Assembly (NCBI RefSeq): GCF_001544475.1
Contig: NZ_FCNW02000005.1
Coordinates: 1 to 64,000 of the forward strand
Source of the DNA: Caballeronia humi
GTDB lineage: Bacteria; Pseudomonadota; Gammaproteobacteria; Burkholderiales; Burkholderiaceae
Direction of reading: 5' to 3'
DNA length: 64,000 nucleotides
The notes below the pieces were generated by a model that saw only the letters and a program-made list of their open reading frames with translations, was not told the origin of the DNA and made no database searches. The translations under genes were made by a program, and so were the position numbers. Positions 1-7,783 of this stretch are shown here, one piece after another (the stretch's first letter is position 1; each line of letters begins with the position of its first letter).

Positions 1-170
1 TACTGCGGTCCCATGCAAAGCGGTCGACCGGAGTTAGCGCTTCAGCGCTTACTGCGGTCCCATGCAAAGCGGTCGACCGGAGTTAGCGCTTCAGCGCTTA
101 CTGCGGTCCCATGCAAAGCGGTCGACGAGAGTTAGCGCTTTACCGCTTACTTTCGTCCCATGCAAGTGGT
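1..170. repeat. 49-bp tandem repeat array (right end)
   Basis: Three complete 49-bp units lie head to tail (1-49, 50-98, 99-147), followed by a degenerate partial unit (148-170) where the array decays. Units 1 and 2 are identical; unit 3 differs at a few bases around 126-129 and 140-144. Each unit carries the inner palindrome-like core AGCGCTTCAGCGCT and the motif GGTCGACC. There are no unique spacers between units, so this is not CRISPR. The array continues past the left edge. It lies downstream of the urate-catabolism gene ending at 190. Its function is unknown. Confidence 0.9.
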
Positions 171-174
171 TGCT

Positions 175-201
175 AAAACGCGCGGCGGGTCAGCTGCCGC
201 G
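175..201 (-). terminator. possible rho-independent terminator of the hydroxyisourate hydrolase gene
   Basis: CGCGGC (181-186) and GCCGCG (196-201) form a stem that overlaps the stop codon on the minus strand. On that strand it is followed within a few bases by CGTTTTAG (TTTT at 176-179). The stem is short and the T-run is only four long, so termination may be weak. Confidence 0.4.
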
Positions 202-711
202 ATAGTAGTTGTAGCTCCACGGTCCGAACAGCACGGGCAAGTGGATGCGCTGAGTGATGTCCGTCACGCGAAAGCGCAGCGGAATCGTCGAGAGAAAGAG
301 CGGCTGCGGCAGGCTGGCCTTGCGCGCGGTGAAGTATTCATCGACGTGCAGCAGCAGTTCATACGTGCCGGCGCGGTACGCGTCGCCTTCGAGGAGCGGC
401 GGTTCGCTGCGTCCGCTCGCGGCGAGCGTCACGGTCTGCAGATGCCGCGACCGGCCCTCCTCGATGCGAAACATCTCCACGCGCATGCCGGCGGCCGGCG
501 TGCCGTGCCAGGTGTCGAGCGCGTGCATCGTGAGGCGCGGGCTGAGGCCGTCCTGCTGCACGGGGCCCGTGGTCTGGTTGGGGACGGTGCCCGCTTGCTC
601 ACCGGCCGCCTGCGCGCCGCCGGCGAGCAGAAGTCCGCCGCCGAGCGCGACCGATTGCAGGGCAAAGCGGCGACGGCTCGCGTCGACGGAAGTCGGGTCG
701 TTGTTGCGCAT
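190..711 (-). CDS. hiuH: 5-hydroxyisourate hydrolase (transthyretin-like), Tat-exported
   Basis: Hydrolyses 5-hydroxyisourate, the product of urate oxidation, to OHCU. The 173-aa protein ends in YRGS, the hallmark C-terminus of the bacterial transthyretin-like hydrolases, and has the LTMHALDTWHGTPA block that carries an active-site His. The first ~33 residues are a Tat signal: RRRFALQS at 13-20, a hydrophobic stretch, then AQA. The enzyme is therefore predicted to act in the periplasm, unlike many cytoplasmic homologues. Its start sits one base from the stop of the upstream MFS gene, so the two are cotranscribed. The OHCU decarboxylase for the next step lies at 3477-4022 on the other strand. 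Confidence 0.93.
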   Translation of the reverse strand: MRNNDPTSVDASRRRFALQSVALGGGLLLAGGAQAAGEQAGTVPNQTTGPVQQDGLSPRLTMHALDTWHGTPAAGMRVEMFRIEEGRSRHLQTVTLAASGRSEPPLLEGDAYRAGTYELLLHVDEYFTARKASLPQPLFLSTIPLRFRVTDITQRIHLPVLFGPWSYNYYRGS

Positions 712-712
712 A

Positions 713-2065
713 TCAGGCTCCTTGCTTGTTGCCGAGATTGCGAATGCCGATGAGCACCAGCACCGCAGCCAGGATCTCGATGACGGCCACCATATACAGG
801 CCCGTCGTGACCTTGCCGGTTGCGTTCTTGATCAGACCCATCACGTATGGCGCGCCGAAACCCGCGAGGTTCGAGACGGAGTTGATCAGCGCGACGCCCA
901 CGGCCGCGGCACTGCCGGCGAGGTAACGGTTCGGCAATTGCCAGAACACGGGAATCGCGCTCATGGTGCCGACGAGCGCCACCGTCATCGCAAGCAGCGC
1001 GACGACCGGCGAGAGCGCCTGCACGCCCATCAGCACGGCGAGCGCCGCCATCGATACGCCGCCGATGATCGCCGGGCCGCTGAAGTGCCAGCGCACTTCG
1101 TTACGGCGATCGGAGCGCGCGCCGTTCACGATCATGCCGACGGCGCCGCACAGATACGCGACCGCCGCGATCCAGCCGACGGCGATCGGGGAGATGAAGC
1201 CGACGTCCTTGATGATGGTCGGGATCCAGAAGGTCAGCGTGGAGTTGGCGCACAGCAGACAGAAGAAGATCGCGATCAGGAGCCACACCTTGCGGTTCGT
1301 GAGGAGCCCGCGCCAGTCGTGGCCGCGCTCGCCCATCGCAGCGCTGTCGCGGCGCAGGGCGTCCTGCACGACGCGCTTTTCGTCGTCGGTGAGCCAGCGG
1401 GCCTGCTCCGGCTTGTCGGTCATGTAAAACCACGCGAAGATGCCGGCCAGCACGGACGGGATGCCTTCGAGGATGAACAGCCACTGCCAGCCGTGCATGC
1501 CGTGAAAGCCGCCCATCGACGTCATGATCCAGCCCGCGAGCGGCCCGCCGAGCACACCGGCAATGGCGGACGCCGACATGAACGTGCCGAACGCCCTGGC
1601 GCGCCGCTGCGACGGATACCAGTACGTGAGATAGAGGATCACGCCCGGATAGAACCCGGCCTCGAACGCGCCGAGCAAAAAGCGCAGGAGGTAGAACTGC
1701 GTTGGCGTGGAGACGGTGGTCTGAAGCATGCAGATCACGCCCCAGCAGATGGTGATGCGCATGATCGTCTTCTTCGCGCCGATCTTCTGCAGCAGCATGT
1801 TCGACGGCACTTCGAAGAAGAAGTAGCCGAGAAAGAAGATACCGGCGCCGAGGCCGTAGACGGCTTCGGAGAAGTGCAGCGAGTCCAGCATTTGCAGCTT
1901 GGCGAAGCCGATGTTGACGCGGTCGAGCCACGCCAGCACCCACAGCACGCCGAGGAACGGCAGCAGGCGCCAGGAAACCTTGCGATAGGCGCTGGCTTCA
2001 GCGCTTGCGACCGCACTGTTTGCCTCGTCGGCGAATGCCGGCATGGCCTGTTTGATGATCGACAT
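713..2065 (-). CDS. MFS transporter, anion:cation symporter (ACS) family
   Basis: 450-aa secondary carrier with about 12 hydrophobic segments. The N-terminal WLDRVNIGFAKLQM region and the FYPGVILYLTYWYPSQRRARA loop are typical of the ACS group (tartrate, phthalate and allantoate-type carriers). The start at 2065 (MSIIKQ) is preceded by GGAGAC; a longer reading from 2209 has no support and would run into the regulatory palindrome. It is cotranscribed with the hydroxyisourate hydrolase, so a urate-pathway compound (urate, allantoin or similar) is the inferred substrate, but sequence alone does not fix it. The adjacent divergent LysR gene is the likely regulator. Confidence 0.9.
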   Translation of the reverse strand: MSIIKQAMPAFADEANSAVASAEASAYRKVSWRLLPFLGVLWVLAWLDRVNIGFAKLQMLDSLHFSEAVYGLGAGIFFLGYFFFEVPSNMLLQKIGAKKTIMRITICWGVICMLQTTVSTPTQFYLLRFLLGAFEAGFYPGVILYLTYWYPSQRRARAFGTFMSASAIAGVLGGPLAGWIMTSMGGFHGMHGWQWLFILEGIPSVLAGIFAWFYMTDKPEQARWLTDDEKRVVQDALRRDSAAMGERGHDWRGLLTNRKVWLLIAIFFCLLCANSTLTFWIPTIIKDVGFISPIAVGWIAAVAYLCGAVGMIVNGARSDRRNEVRWHFSGPAIIGGVSMAALAVLMGVQALSPVVALLAMTVALVGTMSAIPVFWQLPNRYLAGSAAAVGVALINSVSNLAGFGAPYVMGLIKNATGKVTTGLYMVAVIEILAAVLVLIGIRNLGNKQGA

Positions 2066-2186
2066 GGTGTCTCCTTTCCAGTCGGTTGACGTTGCGCGGC
2101 CGGTCCCCGGGAAGGTGGGCGGCGGCCGTGTGTTCGGTTGGAAGCAAGTATAGGAATGCGCCGCCAATTGGGAACGGCGGGGGAGT

Positions 2187-2232
2187 GAATAAGGCCCATA
2201 GCAACGCATGTATGGGTGCGAGAGCCTTATTC
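2187..2232. promoter_or_regulatory. nested palindrome, likely LysR operator between MFS and lysR genes
   Basis: Outer arms GAATAAGGC (2187-2195) and GCCTTATTC (2224-2232) are perfect 9-bp inverted repeats. Inside them CCCATA (2195-2200) and TATGGG (2211-2216) form a second inverted pair. The element lies in the 335-bp gap (2066-2400) between divergent genes, where LysR-type regulators usually bind. The rest of the gap holds no gene. Assignment to the adjacent LysR protein is inference. Confidence 0.65.
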
Positions 2233-2400
2233 GAAAAGGGTTTGCGGGACTGGCAGGCCGACCTATGATTTACCCTTGAGCCACTTGACCATGCCCCGGA
2301 TCGGTGCAAATTTGACACTTTTGTACGGATTTGACCCCGTTGCTCTGCGCGGCGCAACACGTTAAAACATCGTCATCCACCTTACGTGCCCAGGCCCGCC

Positions 2401-3348
2401 ATGAATCGCGCCGACGATCCGTTCGATACCTACCTGCTGCGCGTGTTGTGCACCGTGATTGCCGAGCGCAGCGTGTCGCGCACGGCGGTTCGGATGAACC
2501 AGTCGCAGCCGGCCATCAGCAGTGCGTTGAAGCGCCTGCGCGACATCTTCAACGACCCGCTTCTCACGCGCGAAAAGAACGTGATGGTGCCCACCGAGCG
2601 CGCGCTACAACTGGCGCGCAGCGCTCAGGACGCCCTCAGCGCGCTGGACAACCTGCTCGTATCGGACGACCGGTTCGATCCCGCCACCACCGAGCAGAGC
2701 TTTACCGTCGGCATGCCCGACTATCTGGCGCCGCCGTTTTTCGCGGCCGTGGTGCGCGAATTCCGCCGCGCCGCGCCGCGCGCGAGGCTCTCGGCGGTGC
2801 CGCTGAGCGCGACGTTCAATTACGAGCAGGCGCTGTCGGAGGGCTCGCCTGATATCGTTATCGGAAACTGGCCGAATCCGCCGGAGCATCTGCATCTGTC
2901 GGTGCTGCTGGAGGACGACGTCGTCTGCGTCGTGGCGGAGGAGAGCGTCCATGCGCAGCCGGGCAAGTTCACGGCGGAGACGTATCTGGGCGCATCGCAC
3001 ATCGTGCCGACACCGTATTCGCGCGACCAGCGCGGCGTCGTCGATACGGGACTCAGCACCATGCGCGTGCATCGCGACAACCGCATCAGTTGCCCTTACT
3101 TCAACCTCGCGCCGAGCCTCATTCCGGGCACCGACCTGATCCTCACGACCGGCCGCCACTTTGCCAACTACCACGCGCAATATTTGCCGGTGGCGGTGCT
3201 CGATCCGCCGATCGACTTTCCGTTCATGCGTTTCTATCAGCTTTGGCATCCGTCGCGGCATCGGTCGGCGTCGCACATCTGGCTGCGCGGCATGCTGACA
3301 GCGGCCGCGCAGGAATTGCGCAACCTGCGCGACATGAAGCGGCGCTAG
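2401..3348 (+). CDS. LysR-family transcriptional regulator of the urate-catabolism locus
   Basis: 315-aa LysR protein. The N-terminal winged helix-turn-helix includes SVSRTAVRMNQSQPAISSAL followed by LKRLRDIFNDPLL, and the rest is a periplasmic-binding-protein-like effector domain. An in-frame GTG at 2386 would add five residues; the ATG at 2401 is chosen because it matches the usual length. It is divergent from the MFS/hydrolase operon and followed by the OHCU decarboxylase gene on the same strand, so it sits in the middle of the urate genes and probably senses a pathway intermediate. The nested palindrome at 2187-2232 is its likely target. Confidence 0.9.
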   Translation: MNRADDPFDTYLLRVLCTVIAERSVSRTAVRMNQSQPAISSALKRLRDIFNDPLLTREKNVMVPTERALQLARSAQDALSALDNLLVSDDRFDPATTEQSFTVGMPDYLAPPFFAAVVREFRRAAPRARLSAVPLSATFNYEQALSEGSPDIVIGNWPNPPEHLHLSVLLEDDVVCVVAEESVHAQPGKFTAETYLGASHIVPTPYSRDQRGVVDTGLSTMRVHRDNRISCPYFNLAPSLIPGTDLILTTGRHFANYHAQYLPVAVLDPPIDFPFMRFYQLWHPSRHRSASHIWLRGMLTAAAQELRNLRDMKRR

Positions 3349-3476
3349 CTGTATCGCGTTCTCTTATGTAGTTTATAGAATCGCGGACCTCGCCGCTGCC
3401 GCGCGTGCTTTCTATACTCGGCCCGTATTCATCACCACGCCCGGCGGTTACCGCGGGCCTTACGGGAGAGCAGCCC

Positions 3477-4022
3477 ATGTCACAGTCGATCGATCTCGCG
3501 CCAGTCAACGCGCTGGACCAGACGGCCTTCGTACGCACGTTCGGCAGCGTATTCGAGCATTTTCCGCAGGCGGCGGACGGCGCGTGGCCGCGCCGGCCGT
3601 TTGCTTCAGCGCGTGCCCTGCACGACGCGATGATGGATGTGATCCGCAATCTCGATGCGCAGGCCCAATGCGATTTTCTGAACCTGCATCCGCTCTTGTC
3701 CGGCGCGAACATCCGCGCGGGCACGATGACGGCGGATTCGAACGCGGAGCAGAAGAGTGCTGGACTCGACGCGATGACGGCCCAGCAGGAAGCGACACTC
3801 GAGCGGCAGAACGCGGCCTATCTGGAGCGGCATGGTTTCCCGTTCATCATCTGCGTGCGGCATTACACGCGCGAAGGCATCTTCGCCGCGCTCGAACGGA
3901 GACTCGACCGCGCGACGCATCAGGAAATCGACGAAGCGCTGGCGCAGATCGCAGCGATCACACGCGGGCGGTTAAATGAGCGCTTGGGTGCGCTGGAGCG
4001 ATTGACGGTGAGCGTTACCTGA
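3477..4022 (+). CDS. uraD: 2-oxo-4-hydroxy-4-carboxy-5-ureidoimidazoline (OHCU) decarboxylase
   Basis: Converts OHCU to S-allantoin, the last step of urate to allantoin. The 181-aa protein has the family pattern: an N-terminal helical part, LNLHPLLSG with the catalytic His, TMTADSNAEQKSAGLD, and FPFIICVRHYTREGI near the C-terminus. The start at 3477 is preceded by GGGAGAG; upstream in-frame codons have no ribosome site. No signal peptide is seen, so it is cytoplasmic while the preceding enzyme is predicted to be exported. A urate oxidase gene is not in the window. Confidence 0.92.
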   Translation: MSQSIDLAPVNALDQTAFVRTFGSVFEHFPQAADGAWPRRPFASARALHDAMMDVIRNLDAQAQCDFLNLHPLLSGANIRAGTMTADSNAEQKSAGLDAMTAQQEATLERQNAAYLERHGFPFIICVRHYTREGIFAALERRLDRATHQEIDEALAQIAAITRGRLNERLGALERLTVSVT

Positions 4023-4030
4023 GGCGATCT

Positions 4031-4795
4031 CTATTGCCGCGGTATCGACTGAGCCAGCCCGATGAGATTCTGCGGCGCGACGCGGATCAACCCGCCGCGC
4101 GGGCTGTCGATATCGGCGATGAGCATGAACGATACCGAGCCGATCACGGGCATCAGCAACAGGAACGCCTTGCGCGATTTGACGCTGCGCGAGCCATATC
4201 CCACGAGCGTGTTGCAGAACACGCCGACCAGGATCATCAGCATCCACGCGGCCACGGGAATCCGGTTCCACCACGCCGCCTGCGTATAGCCCTGCGTGTT
4301 CAGCACATCGTTCATGCCGGAGACGGCGAGCGCCGTGACGGGTGTCGGCTGGACGATCGCGGCAGCTTTCACCGCCGCCCACAAATCGGCTTCGAGTTGT
4401 TCGGTCGCTTGGTTGATGGGGCTGAGTTGCGCTTCGTCGTGCGTCTGATAGTAGAGCACGCGCTGGTCGAGATATTTGATGAGGAGCGCGCGGGTGAGGG
4501 CAGCCTGAGGCCCCGGCAAAAGCTCCGCTCGAAGAAACTCGGTGCCGATCGCGTTGGCTTCTTCTTCCTCGTAGGCTTTCCGCTGATCGTACCTCCCGAC
4601 CGACATCGACAGCGTAAAGCCGATCATCAACGCGAGTAGCGTCAGGCTGGCGCCTTGAATGATGCCGAAATCTTCGCGCGCTTCGGCATCGAGCGGACGC
4701 CTTCGCTTGAGCGCGACACCCGCCCATGCTCCCAGCGACATCAGCACGAAGGAGATGACGAAAATCTCGAAGGGGTGATTCATCGTCTGGGTCAT
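4031..4795 (-). CDS. DUF4239-like (bestrophin-like) membrane protein
   Basis: 254-aa integral membrane protein with hydrophobic segments near residues 8-28, 46-66, 180-200 and 208-228. The block GASLTLLALMIGFTLSMSVGRYDQR followed by an acidic EEEEANAIGTE stretch resembles the DUF4239/bestrophin-like family. Physiological role is unknown; the family relation to bestrophin channels suggests ion movement, but that is inference. The start at 4795 (MTQTM) is chosen because the upstream extension is basic and lacks family features. It converges on uraD, leaving only 8 bp between the stops, and follows the RIO kinase gene on the same strand. Confidence 0.75.
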   Translation of the reverse strand: MTQTMNHPFEIFVISFVLMSLGAWAGVALKRRRPLDAEAREDFGIIQGASLTLLALMIGFTLSMSVGRYDQRKAYEEEEANAIGTEFLRAELLPGPQAALTRALLIKYLDQRVLYYQTHDEAQLSPINQATEQLEADLWAAVKAAAIVQPTPVTALAVSGMNDVLNTQGYTQAAWWNRIPVAAWMLMILVGVFCNTLVGYGSRSVKSRKAFLLLMPVIGSVSFMLIADIDSPRGGLIRVAPQNLIGLAQSIPRQ

Positions 4796-4872
4796 GCTTC
4801 GGTGCCTCCAGAGCGGAAGAGCGAATGATCCCCGAAAGTATAGATTCCGCTTGGGCGAAGCATCGACCGAAA

Positions 4873-5730
4873 TCAACCGCCCGCGATCGACTCCTGCTCC
4901 CGCCGTACTCGCGCTTCCTCCTCGAAACGCGTCTCTTCGATTTCCAGCAGTACGCTATCGAGATCGACGGGACGCGTATCGATTTCGATCACCCCGGTCA
5001 ATTCGACATCGACGTGCAGCCCGCCCGCTTCGAACAGCCGCCAGATCTCCGTGCCGTAGTCGGCGGAAAAAAGCTGTGGCGCGAAGCGTCCGAAATACGC
5101 GGCGAGGTTGTCGACGTCGCGCTTGAGCATCGACGCGGCTTCGTTGTTGCCGGCCGCATCGACGGCTTGCGGCAAGTCGATGATCACCGGCCCGCCCGCC
5201 GCCAGCAGAATGTTGTACTCGGAGAGATCGCCGTGAATCACGCCCGCGCAGAGCATCCGGACCACCTGATTGAGCAGCATCGCGTGCAGTTCAAGGGCGT
5301 GCGCTTCGGTCAGATCGACGTCGTTCAGCCGCGGGGCGACGTCGCCCGCTGCGTCGACGACCAGTTCCATCAACAGCACGCCATCGGTGCAGATGTACGG
5401 CTGCGGTACGCGAACGCCTGCGTTGGCGAGACGGAACAGCGCATCGACTTCGGCGTTCTGCCAGACCTCTTCCTGCATCTGGCGGCCGTAGCGCGAGCCT
5501 TTTTCCATCGCGCGCGCCTGACGGCTGTTCTTGACCTTGCGACCGTCGCGATACGACGCCGCTTGCCGGAAACTACGCTGCTTCGCGTCCTTGTAGACCT
5601 TGGCGCAGCGCGTCGAATCGCCGCTGCGCACCACGTAGACGGTGGCTTCCTTGCCGCTCATCAACTGACCGATGACTTCGTCGATGAGACCTTCGTCGAG
5701 CAGCGGTGCAAGCCGTTTTGGCGTTTTCAT
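4873..5730 (-). CDS. RIO-type serine/threonine protein kinase
   Basis: 285-aa atypical protein kinase. A glycine-poor nucleotide loop SGKEATVYVV (25-34) replaces the classic P-loop, Lys44 lies in CAKVYKDA, the catalytic HGDLSEYN is at 166-173, and the metal-binding Asp185 is in IIDLPQ. These are RIO-family features; archaeal and eukaryotic relatives act in ribosome biogenesis, while bacterial ones are little studied. The start at 5730 is chosen because residues before it are a low-complexity basic extension. It is followed after 77 bp by the DUF4239-like gene. The target is unknown. Confidence 0.88.
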   Translation of the reverse strand: MKTPKRLAPLLDEGLIDEVIGQLMSGKEATVYVVRSGDSTRCAKVYKDAKQRSFRQAASYRDGRKVKNSRQARAMEKGSRYGRQMQEEVWQNAEVDALFRLANAGVRVPQPYICTDGVLLMELVVDAAGDVAPRLNDVDLTEAHALELHAMLLNQVVRMLCAGVIHGDLSEYNILLAAGGPVIIDLPQAVDAAGNNEAASMLKRDVDNLAAYFGRFAPQLFSADYGTEIWRLFEAGGLHVDVELTGVIEIDTRPVDLDSVLLEIEETRFEEEARVRREQESIAGG

Positions 5731-5869
5731 CGGACCGCCAGATGCGGTTCGACGTGCGCGAGGGTTGATGTGTCCGCGATCAGCCGGGCGGGCGCTGCGC
5801 GTTGGAGTACTGCGTGGAAATAGGAGGAATTCATCCACCAAGTATACAGGGCCGGGGAAATCGCGCCTC

Positions 5870-6034
5870 TTACGCATCCCGACGCACAAGGGGACGCTGT
5901 GTACGGTCGATGGCGAAAGGCGTCGTCGTGTGCTGCACGACCGCCTGTTGCGCGGGCCGCGTCGGAGCGATATGAGCGAAAGCAAGCGCAGCGGTCAACG
6001 CGACGGCCAGAAGCGAAATAGTGATGGCGTTCAT
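5870..6034 (-). CDS. small predicted secreted or membrane peptide, 54 aa
   Basis: Short gene read from ATG at 6034 to TAA at 5870. The peptide begins MNAITISLLAVALTAALAFA, a clean hydrophobic leader, followed by a short Gln/Thr/Arg-rich tail ending LVRRDA. GAGGTG lies seven bases upstream of the start. It is the last of six same-strand small genes and begins 40 bp after the stop of the 99-aa secreted protein gene. No family is recognised. Its reality rests on the ribosome site, the leader and the context. Confidence 0.5.
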   Translation of the reverse strand: MNAITISLLAVALTAALAFAHIAPTRPAQQAVVQHTTTPFAIDRTQRPLVRRDA

Positions 6035-6074
6035 TTCAGCACCTCGATGAGTAAATATCAGACGAAAGAGCGTT

Positions 6075-6374
6075 TCAATCAGTGATCGTCGGTGATTCGC
6101 CGGTCACCGGCGCGGCGTGCCCGGTCAAGACCGAATAGCTCGACACGAGCGGCTCGGCGAACTTCGACGGCTGCTCTTCAGGCGGCAACTGCGCGGGGCC
6201 AAAACCGTTTGCGGCCTGATACACCGGCAGCGGAGGCGCCGCCTGAACCGAAGAATCGACCGGAAACACCGGCCCGCCCACGATGCCCACGCCAACGAAC
6301 ACATGCGCTTGCGCGGCCGTCACACAACCGGCGGTCAGGGCTGCTGCTACGAGGATTTTGCGGATTGCTTTCAT
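6075..6374 (-). CDS. small secreted protein of unknown function, 99 aa
   Basis: MKAIRKILVAAALTAGCVTAAQA is a typical Sec signal peptide, predicted to be cut before HVFVGVG. The mature ~76 residues are rich in Gly, Pro, Val and Ala (VGVGIVGGPVFP, then proline-rich linkers) with no cysteine and no recognised domain. The start overlaps the stop of the 163-aa gene upstream as ATGA, which supports translational coupling. A periplasmic or surface location follows from the signal peptide; the role is unknown. Confidence 0.7.
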   Translation of the reverse strand: MKAIRKILVAAALTAGCVTAAQAHVFVGVGIVGGPVFPVDSSVQAAPPLPVYQAANGFGPAQLPPEEQPSKFAEPLVSSYSVLTGHAAPVTGESPTITD

Positions 6375-6862
6375 GACTTTCTCCTATCGGGTTCGTTTGT
6401 CTTGCTGCATGACTGCAGTGTGCTCGCCGAAAATGAGGAAAGAATGAGGAGCCGGGCCTTGTCCGCGAGCGAGACGGAGCGGTGCGCGTGCTCGTCGGCG
6501 GCGCGCCACGCGGATTCCTCGGACAGACACGGCGTCGGCTTCGCATTGCTGCAACTCCAGTGGTGCCAGACGAAGAAATCCGCGCAACGCTCGTTGCCGC
6601 CGATCGAAGCGAGGTGATGCACCGAGTATCCGCACTCGATCAGCGATTCCTTGCGGACATCGTCGAGATTGAAGGCGATCAGGTAGCCGGCCACGTTGCG
6701 CACGACCGGTCCGCGAATCTGCAGGCCGCTTTCGCCGACGCTGCATAGCGTGGGCAGGCGGATGTCGTAGCGCCCGCCTCCGGTCGATTGCACGACTTCC
6801 ACAGTGACGAAGTCGGTGCGGTAGCCGTATTGACGGGCAAGAAAGAACTCAGCGGTCCGCAT
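6371..6862 (-). CDS. hypothetical protein, 163 aa
   Basis: Not recognised. The start at 6862 has a strong ribosome site (AAAGGAGAG) that lies inside the end of the upstream VOC-like gene, giving a 14-bp overlap. The stop overlaps the next gene as ATGA. The protein opens MRTAEFFLARQYGYRTDF, carries five cysteines including a pair around FFVWHHWSC, and has an Arg/Ser-rich tail. No signal peptide or membrane segment is evident. Tight coupling on both sides argues that it is a real member of the small-gene operon. Confidence 0.65.
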   Translation of the reverse strand: MRTAEFFLARQYGYRTDFVTVEVVQSTGGGRYDIRLPTLCSVGESGLQIRGPVVRNVAGYLIAFNLDDVRKESLIECGYSVHHLASIGGNERCADFFVWHHWSCSNAKPTPCLSEESAWRAADEHAHRSVSLADKARLLILSSFSASTLQSCSKTNEPDRRKS

Positions 6863-7268
6863 GGGACTCTCCTTTGAAATAGATCGATGCCTGCTCGCCC
6901 GAGTGCGCCCGCGACCAGACCTGCTCGTCGCTGAGCGTGGTCTGGATCAGCTCGACCGGCATCCCGCCATCGACGATCACCGCGACGCGAAAGCCATCGA
7001 TCGGTTCATACGGTCCGAGCACGACCTGCTTTCCGTCGATTGCGCGCGCCAAATCGTCGACCTTGAACGCGACGTGCGGCATCGTGCGCAGCACCGGATG
7101 CAGGATGCTGTCGGTATCGAAACGGTGGTACTGGATGCGCACGAGTTCGCTTTCGCTATCGCTCGTGTACATGCCGAAAACCGCGCTATAGCGTTCGCCG
7201 GGGTGTGACTCGGCAGTCGGCACGCCGAGATGGTGGAACTCGTAGGTGACGTCGTCGCGTTTGAACAT
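6849..7268 (-). CDS. VOC-fold (glyoxalase/bleomycin-resistance-like) protein
   Basis: 139-aa protein with the layout of a single glyoxalase-type half: an N-terminal YEFHHLGVPT strand, central RIQYHRFDTDS, then MPHVAFKVDDLARAIDGKQVVLGPY and VAVIVDGGMPVELIQT. The His of HHLGVP, the His of PHVAFKV and the Glu of PVELIQT fit metal-ligand positions of VOC enzymes. This suggests a metal-dependent isomerase, lyase or dioxygenase, but the substrate is unknown. It follows the 53-aa peptide gene by 8 bp and overlaps the 163-aa gene. Confidence 0.75.
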   Translation of the reverse strand: MFKRDDVTYEFHHLGVPTAESHPGERYSAVFGMYTSDSESELVRIQYHRFDTDSILHPVLRTMPHVAFKVDDLARAIDGKQVVLGPYEPIDGFRVAVIVDGGMPVELIQTTLSDEQVWSRAHSGEQASIYFKGESHADR

Positions 7269-7276
7269 GACGTTGC

Positions 7277-7438
7277 TCAGTAGCTTCCCGCCATTGGCAG
7301 GAGAAGGTAAGGCAGGAGGTCTTCGTAGCTCGGCGTATCGAACGACGCGGCTTGCGCGGCTTGCGTGGGTTTAGGCGCGTCAGCCATCGGCTCGACTTCA
7401 AGCACGCCAGTTGCCTGCAACGACGGATCGTTCTTCAT
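7277..7438 (-). CDS. small peptide with hydrophobic C-terminus, 53 aa
   Basis: Read from ATG at 7438 to TGA at 7277, with GGGGTG just upstream. The first ~32 residues are polar and Ala/Pro/Gln-rich (KPTQAAQAASF), with no signal sequence. The last part, SYEDLLPYLLLPMAGSY, is hydrophobic and aromatic and ends at a Tyr. The two-part architecture recalls leader/core peptides, but no recognised RiPP-modifying enzyme is next to it other than the VOC-fold gene that begins 8 bp downstream. I do not recognise a family. It could equally be a small structural or interaction peptide. Confidence 0.55.
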   Translation of the reverse strand: MKNDPSLQATGVLEVEPMADAPKPTQAAQAASFDTPSYEDLLPYLLLPMAGSY

Positions 7439-7463
7439 GATTCACCCCGGAACGATGCACGAG

Positions 7464-7634
7464 TCAATGACGATCGCTGCCGGCGAGCCAGCCATCGCGC
7501 GTATCGTGATCGATCGCCTCCATGCGATGCTCCAGATCGGCGAGATCGGCGGACGCGGCCAGATAATCGTCGCGTTCGTGCTCAGCGGCGTTGTAACGGA
7601 TGTTGTGGAGGACTTCGAGAAAGTGCGTGAACAT
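7464..7634 (-). CDS. DUF3563 family small protein
   Basis: 56-aa protein starting MFTHFLEVLHNIR and containing the DUF3563 pattern: DDYLAASADLADLEHRMEAIDHD. It is short, charged and probably helical, and is typical of Burkholderiaceae; function unknown. The start at 7634 has GGAG at good spacing; a longer in-frame extension upstream is not supported. It begins 149 bp after the stop of the response regulator and leads the run of small genes to 5870. Confidence 0.8.
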   Translation of the reverse strand: MFTHFLEVLHNIRYNAAEHERDDYLAASADLADLEHRMEAIDHDTRDGWLAGSDRH

Positions 7635-7783
7635 GATGGACTCCGCTTCTTGAGTGGTTGTGCATCGATCGATAGTGAAACGATGCGGTTCCGACGGCCG
7701 TTGTGCCTTTGCTGGCACTAGTCGTTCGTCGACACTGGTAAGCGTAGTCGCGCTGAATGAGCGGAAAATGAGGGTGCTGCGGA

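Noticed and set aside
1..170. CRISPR array
   Set aside because: Repeats are directly abutting with no spacers, and no cas gene is in the window.
254..2089. Plus-strand frame (~611 aa) opposite hiuH and the MFS gene
   Set aside because: It spans two genes on the other strand, ends near the MFS start and has a shadow-type composition.
5672..6085. 137-aa plus-strand frame over the RIO kinase 5' region and small peptide gene
   Set aside because: Antisense to the RIO start and to the 54-aa gene, basic low-complexity translation, no ribosome site.
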